Below are positions 56,854-64,000 of a stretch of 64,000 nucleotides of DNA, piece by piece. Numbering within the stretch: position 1 is the stretch's first letter; every line of letters begins with the position of its first letter. The notes under the pieces were generated by a model, which searched no databases, was not told the origin of the DNA, and saw only the letters and a list, made by a program, of their open reading frames with translations. Both the position numbers and the translations under genes were made by a program. The stretch is from Lepiota brunneoincarnata (lineage: Eukaryota; Basidiomycota; Agaricomycetes; Agaricales; Agaricaceae): contig JAEBUN010000001.1 of the NCBI GenBank assembly GCA_023014365.1, positions 2,170,001-2,234,000 on the forward strand, read 5' to 3'.

Positions 56854-59800
56854 CTATTCCCCGGCTTCCTCATTGTCGTAGACATCGGTAAAGGCCCCAT
56901 GGTCTGCATTCACACCTGTATCATGCTCAAGGCCAGCCCCTAACTGTTCAAGAATAGAATAATATCCTTTAAACTTTGGGTGAGGCAGAGCAGCAACAAC
57001 TCCCTGAATATTTTTTGCATGGTATACCCGGTAATTGAATCTCCCTGGATAATAGCAAAGGGTCAGTGCACCATGAGACTGTGCAAGCAATTCTGGGTCG
57101 GGCTGGGAGAGAACTGAAACCATAGCACATGTTTCAATTCCTCCTGGATAGCTACCATGACCAGGAAGTGGTTGGAGTTCGGCAGAGAAGAAATATAAAA
57201 TCTCGGCATAAACAATACTGTTGTTTGAGATGATCTAGAAGGGTATTTGTAAGGACTCATTTAAATCCAATAGATGTGTAACAAATAGCATACCTTGGCA
57301 AACCGGGAACGACGACTGTTTGGCCGTAAGTCCTCCTTCCAAGCAGAACGAACTCGTTGTCCATTTGGGAGCTGCAAGCGGGCCCAGCGAGTGACACCTA
57401 TTTCGGGAGGTGGCTGAAAAGCGAATGCATGAAAAGCATTTGCCTCAATGCCTTCAAGGTAGTATTGGTCTGGACCTTGTGGGTGTAGGAGAATGTAACC
57501 ATGGCCAAGATCCTGTTGTTTTGTGGGTCGCTTTGGTGCCATCTCTAATTCAAGTGATCCAATGACATGAGGGTATCGAACCATGAAACCATTGATGGCA
57601 GTTCGGTCAATCCCCAACTCAGCAAGGTTTGAGTATGGTTCAGAATGGAGTCGAATATCCTGGCCGAGATAACCAATCAAGCGCTCCATCACCCATTGAG
57701 CAAAAGACTGTATTGGTCCCAATGTACGAGTCTCATGGGCCAAATGCCACAGGGTATGAAGACATTGGCGGACAAAATGGATACGACCAGGGTGTCGTTG
57801 TACGTAGAAGTCCTCGAACCCTTCAAGGAATGATATAATGAGCTTGCGACCCTCTTCGATTTCCTCCTCAGTGATAGAGCGTTGACTAAAGATGCGAACA
57901 GCTCGCACCAGACAATAGAAATTGCCCAGATATGGCTGCGGAAGAATACCCTGAAGTAGGACAGGGAGATATCCATAGACATAAGTAAGATACTCAGCAG
58001 CTTTGTAACCACTACTGAGTTTCTCTGCAGGATTTCGGGGGGGACGGTCATACTCGGAAGGAAGATGCTTGCGGAAACTGGCAACTACTTCGCCATGAGC
58101 TTCCCAGACATTGTGGTCCATTAGAACAGCCCAGTCCCAATTATCCTTACTATCACCAGGTCTGACTGCAATGTTCCCTCGCCACAGACTGAGAAGGAGG
58201 TCAGGGATGTTGAGGGCAAGGAGATGCATTGAATCCAGGGGGAAAATGCCTGGTACCCCAAACGCAGTCTGAATTCCGCTAAAAATTGATGGCTTGACGA
58301 TACCATTCAATTTGCGAAGTGCTATGTATTGGGGAACGGTTTGGGTCCGCAGTAAATCCTGGATGTCCTGTTTGTACTGGGCTTGAGAGAACTCGACTGG
58401 CCAAGTGTGTAATGATATGTCATCGTGGTTGGAGTTGGGAACATCATAATTTCTACCAGGGCACTTGCTGAGTGGATAGTATGTTGATTTTTTTGCTTCA
58501 CGACGCCCAGGAAACTTGCACATTTTACGACAGCCTCGTGCACCATTGTGGCCAACATACCCAGAGACTTGGGCCATGCCCAGTGCGTCAGCGCCAGCCA
58601 AGGCAACCAGTGGTCGCTTTTTGATAACCTGGTGAGTGGAGGCATCAAAAACAAGGAGACCTTCATTCTGCAGAGCCGATATGTGATAAAGACCAGGAAA
58701 CAAGAACGAATCAAGGTTCTTGGGTTTTCCAGGTCCTGGAATAAATCCACCAGGAAGAACGTGGTGTTTTTTGTACCGTGTATTGGGAGCAAGGTCAAGA
58801 ATCACCCAAATATATATCCAGCAGTCCGAAGCCTTGTGCTCGTATAGCTGAGCACCATCGATGGAGAACATGAGGAGGATATCATCGTTGTTGATTGAAC
58901 CATGCTCCACACATTTTTGATACCATTCGCCACTGAAAATATCCGTAAAGACCTTAGAACCTGTTGACGACATGATAGGCATGGAGGAAAGGAAATTTTG
59001 TCGGTATTTTATGGTCTCCACGGATGATCGGCTTGCAAAGAGAGACTGAAGTGAGGGACCAATTGGAATAGTGTATGATTGCTGCACCGCAACCTTCTTT
59101 CCCTGTTTCTCTAGAACATCCCAATCCCATCGTGAGGCATTGCACTTTGGCTCAGGACAGGTATCGCGATCTTTGAATGGACCTGTAAAAGCGACGCAAG
59201 AATTTGGACACATGTCTGTCCGGATGGGAAATACACCAGTGACTTTTTGCATCCGCCGCTTAGTCTGGTCAAACGAAAGGAGGCCAGCCTCAGGAGCCCA
59301 TGAATTGATCCATTTCTGAAGCTGGTTAAACAGCCGATTGGGGTATTTTTGCAAAAGGAGGTAGAGTTCAAAGCTTCGCCGAAGCTTTGGGTCCTTGTCG
59401 AGATCGTAAGTTTCTTTTGGTTCACGAAGAAATTCAAGAGCATCCTCAGATAGGCCTGAGTTGTCAAGAGTTGCCTTGTCCAGTAGTTCTATGAACTCCC
59501 TCGCATGCTTTAGCTCATCATGGCTGATAGGAATATCGAAATTTGTGAAGGGGTCGAGGGGATCTACATCGTCAATATCAGGGTTTTCCAGGACATCATC
59601 AACATCCTCCAATTGACGGCTTTCATCGTTGTGTGCTGGTGTAGTCGTAAAAGCCTGGCTATGGCCTGGGCTTGGCTCAAAGATATCCCGGAAATTATCT
59701 GGCGCATCATTGAACTGAGGCTCAATCGGTTCCAATCGCATCTGCGGCTGCAATTCACAATGTTGGCGTGCATTCTTTCAGTGGAAAATAAACACACCTG

Positions 59801-60076
59801 TCCCGGGGCACCTGCAACTGGTGCAGAGCTAGAGGCTGAGGCCGTCTGCTGATTGGGCTCCACAGTGGGCTGGTTTCTCTGTTTCTTCCGGTTCTGCCTC
59901 CTTTCCTCCATTCTGGCTCGAGTGTCGTCTCCAACCGGATTATGAGCATAAAAAGCACTTTGGCTAAGTGTCTTCATCTGCCCCTTGCAGTATTTCCTAC
60001 AGTCACACCAATATTTCGCCGTATTTCGGTCAAATCCTCGCTGTTGTGGCTGGTATGGCTGGTCATTCTCCTTCAT
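56854..60076 (-). CDS. Tnp2-family transposase
   Basis: Three exons, about 1,040 residues. Exon 1 (60076-59800) encodes a Cys-containing motif (KYWCDCRKYCKGQMKTLSQS, then AFYAHNPVGDD), likely a DNA-binding zinc finger, and a basic Gln/Ala linker. The long second exon (59750-57290) has the transposase core: FPIRTDMCPNSCVAFTG, CPEPKCNASRWD and DILLMFSIDGAQLYEHKASD. It continues with ALAGADALGMAQVSGYVGH, ARGCRKMCKFPGRR, FPLDSMHLLALNIPDLLLSL and FVRQCLHTLWHLAHETRTLG. Acidic residues in SIDGAQ and LDSMH fit the RNase H-like DDE fold expected of Tnp2. A 3' exon (57240-56854) adds SIVYAEILYFFSAELQPL and LALTLCYY-like beta strands ending in an acidic tail. No stop or frameshift interrupts it. Confidence 0.88.
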
Positions 60077-60290
60077 TTTAGGATAGTAGTAGTAGAGGGG
60101 AAAGGATATATATAACTTTGTCGCTGTCAACGACGTCGACGAGATCGTCTACGTGGCAAGTTTGACAGCGAGAGTCGATGTGGCTCTGTACAGCTCGATG
60201 GACGCATCATCAATTGATGGTGTCTTCGAAAAGTTCCCTCAGGCTCGACGCGACTTTCCATTTCCATCCATTTAATCCCTCTCGCTCTTC

Positions 60291-60325
60291 CTTGGTCCGT
60301 CAGGTTCTAGCAACTTCTCACTGGG
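60291..60325 (-). repeat. right terminal inverted repeat
   Basis: Read inward on the minus strand it starts CCCAGTGA and reaches TGACGGACCAAG at the same spacing as the left end. It ends TCACTGGG on the plus strand next to the second ACTCATC copy. Confidence 0.85.
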
Positions 60326-60332
60326 ACTCATC
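60326..60332. repeat. 7-bp target site duplication, right copy
   Basis: ACTCATC, identical to 53144-53150. Keeping a single copy restores the AOX codons for Y-S-P-D-E-L-R-A-V-K exactly. Confidence 0.9.
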
Positions 60333-60729
60333 AGGGGAGTAGACGGGGTGGAAGAGCACCCAATCACCACGGACCATAGTCGGCACGGTGCTTACAGCGG
60401 TATGCTTCGTGAGCTCCGACGAATTCTGGGGCGACAGTGGTGGCGTGACTTGGTCCTCTGCGTGATATGAGGAAGACATTGAGAGATTCGAATATAAGAA
60501 AAAACATACGATAATGCCTTCCTGTTGCCTCTTTGTGCGCGGTCGCATCGTTCAGATTAACACGCCGGCTGCTCGAGCTGAGGAAAGTTCGTCGGGGCGA
60601 AGTAACGAACGTATGACCGCAGGGTTGGATAAGACCCAGGATGACCGACGTCGCACCAACATTGCGCATCGGTAGCCCCGCATGGCACAAAACAGAAGGA
60701 CGTATAGCAGAAAAGGTAGTTTTAAGCAT
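60326..60729 (-). pseudogene. AOX1: alternative oxidase, 5' part (gene split by transposon)
   Basis: The first exon starts at 60729 with a mitochondrial presequence (MLKTTFSAIRPSVLCHAGLP, later SPRRTFLSSSSRRV). After an intron at about 60458-60508 the second exon has DQVTPPLSPQNSSELTKH and ends in the AOX-specific block VRGDWVLFHPVYSPDE. The next residues of the family (LRAVK-VLFRERKS) are found 7.2 kb away at 53143 and beyond. Transcription from this promoter would now read straight into the element, giving a truncated oxidase of about 120 residues with no iron ligands, unless the element is removed or spliced out. Confidence 0.92.
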
Positions 60730-63571
60730 TTTTGTGGAGTCTCACATCTTGGGTCTTGCAATGCATATATAGCCTCATACTTGACTAACCCGAGGGAACC
60801 CGATTAACTGAGTCACCATTCCGGTTGGCACCGAGGATGCATGTCGGGGACCAGAGACGGCTTGTGATCTAATCTCGGCAACCCCGACCCCCGACATGCG
60901 ATGATTCGAACTCAGCGAACGTATGTGCCAAAGCGTATTCCAGCACCCATACTGTTGCTCACGGGACGCAGTGAAGGAGGAAGGGGGTATCAACACACCA
61001 AGACATGCCTCATTACCATTGATGTCTATCACCCCGCCCGTCGGATCATAGGATATCCCGTCGACTGAGGCACGTACTCGGGCCTACGTTGATCCGCCTA
61101 GTCTACCCTGGAGGCATATTGGATGTTCCGACGAACTCCGACGGTAAGCAACTCTGGGCGCCGGAGGCGCAATTCCCCACTCAAAGTACTAAGCATATCG
61201 TCACCTCTGACGACAGTGGCACACTATTGAGTACTCTGGCAGTAATAACCCCTGGATGGCACTCTAGGTTGACACCGGCGCGATTAAGTTTAGCCTCTGT
61301 CGAAGGCTCAAGTGGCCGATGTCGGTGACCCTTCGAGTGCCCCCTAGCAAAGAGCCAGGAGACGTTGGGTAGCCGCTAGCCGGGGCCCGGTTGTGCAGCA
61401 AAAGCCCAGGCACGAGGCATAACGATGTTCAGATAATAATAATGTGCAGAGACTTGCGGTACACCCGTTATTCTGATTCAGACGAGCTCCAACTGCACAG
61501 CGAAGGTAGCCCCATTGACTCGGATGAACCCTGCACGCGGAATCACAAAAGGCATTGGCCATAGGTGGTCAAACCTCGCGGCCAATGAAATGTTCTGAAC
61601 TGTCGTTACCGTCTTTCCGGCCTTGCACCAGGGTAGCTGTGACCAAGAATAAGGTGACGACAAGGGCAACAGAAGCCAAGAGATTGTCTAGGAACCCCGA
61701 ACAGTGTAGTGCTTTGTATCTTCATCCTTTCGCGGTTGAATTAGGAACCACATGAAGCACACTGTCTGATACCGGTTATTGATATATTTCGAGCCCGCTC
61801 TGTAGAGATCTATCAAGATTCATCAGAATGGATGACGACGAACATGGCTCTCGTAAGAAATACCAGAACGGAAGTAGTGTGCATTATTTTGTTTGCGCCC
61901 CTACGGACGGTTTGGACCAGTCTAATTCTTATCGTGCTGAAGGAGGAATTCGGTCTTTGGTGGTTCAGGGTATAAACTGTGGGAACGAAGGAAATATCTG
62001 AGAAGTAATGGGATGGGGGCTTCCTCGATGATAACGCTCGTGCCTCAAATAGGTCACCGTTGCAAGAGTCCGGGGAATGTTGGTTTCGCGATCCGTCCAG
62101 GATCGAACTGGCTATGATCTCGATGATGGTTGAAGTCTGCTTGTGGAGAGGTTCGCCTGTCGGGAAGAACCGCGTATTCCGGCGATATGAGTTTGGAGAT
62201 ATTCGGAACCAGCGTCAAGAAGCCATGAGGCTGATGCTAACACGAGGAAGCATTCATCCTGCAAAGGCGCAATGAGTTAGCGATGTGGCACTGCGTTTCA
62301 TGTGCGCAACTCGGGCAACTGTTGAGAGTCGATCGAGCTTCCCAATATCGCAAGCTGAGTGAGAGAAGACCCAAGAGTCGCAGCTTAAACCTAGGCATGG
62401 GAAAATCCAAGCGTATACGGATTAGCTTCGACGATCTGGTTCGCAGTACTGACGTTAGGTGACCATACGGTGGTGTCTGAACGGTAGTAAGTGCGATCAG
62501 AGGCATACACTTTCTCAGCCCGCACGCGTAGTGAGGTTTCGACTGGAAAAAAAGAAAAAAGGTACTGGGTGGCGCAGGGTATGCTCCAACACGACCACCA
62601 AGTGTGGGAAAGGCAAGATCCGTTTCACATGTCCTACGAAGGAAAGGCAAAAGTCCACTTTGTGCGCCAAAGCCCCTCACGAAACCGAAAACGGTACACA
62701 ATTTTCCAGGGAAAAACTGCGTGTTTACGGCCAAGCTTCCAAAAGTCACGAGGGAAAGACACCAGGCGTTGGAATGAGTCTAGCGCCAATATGGAAGGCC
62801 GTTTAAAGGAGGGAATCATCGTTGTACGTTCCGTTTCCACTTGCTTGGTTGACTGACGAAACGTCCAGCGATCCTGAATGTGCGGTAGTCCAAGAAAACA
62901 TTCTGTTCTCGGCATCCACGCCGACTGCGGGGGATAATAAAGCCCCGCATTCTGGTTGGAAGCACCATTCCGCGATGATAAAGTTCATGTGGACAACTTG
63001 CGTGCGGCTCGCCATCGGACAAGAATAATTGACGCCATCCCATCAACGCGTGTCGGTTATGCCGAGGGTCCATAGCATGTATAAGCACCGAGGGTGTACT
63101 TCTACGCCGGTACACATTGTCCAAGTGGAGGGCCCGTTGATCGTTGAGAAGATACGAATCCGAAAGTGCCGAGCCCATCCAGTTGGTGTTAGTTTCTTGT
63201 GGTGTTCGGGCGGTAGAATATAACATGGTAGTACTTGAAAGCAGTGGAGGGTAACAATCCTCTATCATGTTGCACTGACGATGCTGTGCATTGCTAGCCA
63301 GTCCATTGTCGGACGGAAAAAGAAACAAACAAAAAAACAAAACAGAAATGTGGACAGAAATAGTGCTCATCATTCCTTCCGGAAATGGGTGCTATTTACT
63401 ATTTTAGGCAATCCTTTGAGATGAACTCATTGCCCATGAGGTCGGCTCCTTGAACTGCTTGAACTTGTTTTTTCCCCTCTGTTTACTGCTTATAAGTTGA
63501 CAACTCTGAGGCTTCATTCCGTAGGTTTTTCACCTCCCTCTGGGGCTTTATCCTGCTCATATTTTTGTGAA
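60730..63571. other. 2.8 kb without recognisable genes
   Basis: Upstream of AOX up to the partial gene at the window end. Open frames here (for example 62237-62749 and 62816-63373 on the minus strand) carry no known motif and overlap one another. The stretch should contain the AOX promoter near 60730-61000. It could include old repeat remnants, but I cannot identify one by eye. Confidence 0.45.
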
Positions 63572-64000
63572 ATGTTGCCGAAACTCATGCACAGTTATTC
63601 ATTTTCCCCCGACTACTCCCCGTCATGTTCTAGGCAGCCGATACGACGACCGCACCTGCAGACGAGTCATTTAAACACTATTATGAGCGACTCTTCGTGG
63701 AATACAGGTTATACTTGCTCGACTACTCCGTCTTTCGACCAAGTGGATTCTTCCACGATGTTTCCCACCATTAGCTCACGTCAGGCGCACGAGAGCTACC
63801 CTTCGCCTGCATCTTCAATCCCATCGCCTTCACGGACCGCTCATCAAGACACAGTGGTGGCGCAAGAGCAGCCTCTACCTAGTGCTCAGGATCATCCAAC
63901 CACCGATTGCTACTCATCGTCTTATGTCGAATCCAATATTGATGATACCCGGATACCCCCAGGGAGATTGTCACGCCTCGAGTACAGAGGTCAGAGACGT
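63572..64000 (+). CDS. partial Ser/Pro-rich protein, N-terminus only
   Basis: An open frame runs from ATG 63572 to the window end with no stop. Alternative in-frame starts are at 63587 and 63683. It reads MLPKLMHSYSFSPDYSPS, then MSDSSWNTGYTCSTTPSFDQ and later SYPSPASSIPSPSRTAHQD, and is rich in Ser, Pro, Thr and Gln. Such disordered starts are common in fungal transcription factors, but no DNA-binding domain lies inside the window, so I assign no function. Confidence 0.5.
   Translation, partial: MLPKLMHSYSFSPDYSPSCSRQPIRRPHLQTSHLNTIMSDSSWNTGYTCSTTPSFDQVDSSTMFPTISSRQAHESYPSPASSIPSPSRTAHQDTVVAQEQPLPSAQDHPTTDCYSSSYVESNIDDTRIPPGRLSRLEYRGQRR

Larger units (their letters stand above)
53151..60325 (-). 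mobile_element. 7.2 kb Tnp2-type DNA transposon inserted in AOX exon
   Basis: The element is 7175 bp, flanked by an exact 7-bp direct repeat, with imperfect terminal inverted repeats of about 35 bp. Both ends start CCCAGTGA and share TGACGGACCAAG further in. It encodes two genes on the minus strand: a Tnp2-type transposase near the right end and a second multi-exon gene of unknown function. The transposase is similar to those of Plavaka/CACTA-related elements of Agaricomycetes. Elements with Tnp2 transposases of the CMC group usually make 2-4 bp duplications, so 7 bp and CCCAGTGA ends are notable. No frame breaks were seen in its genes, so it may be a recent and possibly autonomous copy. Confidence 0.92.

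Noticed and set aside
62080..62130. tRNA-like T-arm on the minus strand (CCAG TTCGATC CTGG)
   Set aside because: The following seven bases have no matching 5' acceptor strand upstream, and no anticodon arm folds at the right distance.
62237..62749. Minus-strand frame of 170 codons
   Set aside because: It overlaps plus-strand frames of similar length, has no recognisable domain and no clear intron structure. It is likely chance.

Overview
This window is nuclear DNA from a filamentous basidiomycete. Nearly every gene is cut by many short introns of about 48-60 bp with GT..AG borders. The gene content is fungal: ERG26, delta-12 desaturase, Pet127, Borealin/Nbl1, alternative oxidase, a DUF6534-type membrane protein and a Tnp2-type DNA transposon. 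The overall style suggests Agaricomycetes, possibly Cantharellales (Rhizoctonia/Ceratobasidium-like); that placement is an impression, not a result. Exon borders were read by eye, so internal coordinates can be off by a base.

Layout. 0.5-5 kb: a secreted beta-lactamase-like gene with three frame breaks, and a tandem pair of lactonase-like metallo-beta-lactamases, one intact and one broken. 5-8 kb: a PLK4/SAK-like protein that looks like a pseudokinase. 8-15 kb: a DUF6534-type membrane protein, a secreted EEP nuclease and a secreted cysteine-containing protein. 15-28.6 kb is dense housekeeping: a mitochondrial membrane coiled-coil protein, POP1, Borealin, ERG26, CDC123, delta-12 desaturase and a divergent CK1 kinase. 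30.8-39.2 kb: pyruvate decarboxylase, an M3 oligopeptidase and a universal-stress-domain protein. 39.6-51.7 kb: Pet127, Arl8, a SCOCO-like coiled-coil protein, Rpn13, Nse2/Mms21, mitochondrial uS12 and a Spo71/Mug56-like PH protein.

The most striking feature is at 52-60.7 kb. A complete alternative oxidase gene is split inside an exon by a 7.2 kb DNA transposon (53151-60325). The element has imperfect terminal inverted repeats (CCCAGTGA...TCACTGGG) and an exact 7-bp target duplication (ACTCATC). Removing the element and one duplication restores the oxidase reading frame exactly. The element carries a Tnp2-type transposase and a second, unrecognised multi-exon gene, both apparently intact, so the insertion looks young.

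A second theme is single-base frame breaks in several otherwise well-preserved conserved genes (CDC123, PDC, Pet127, the Usp protein), some of them in homopolymers. These look more like consensus errors than decay and should be checked before any of these genes is called a pseudogene. The right end (60.7-63.6 kb) has no recognisable genes, and the window closes inside a Ser-rich open frame.
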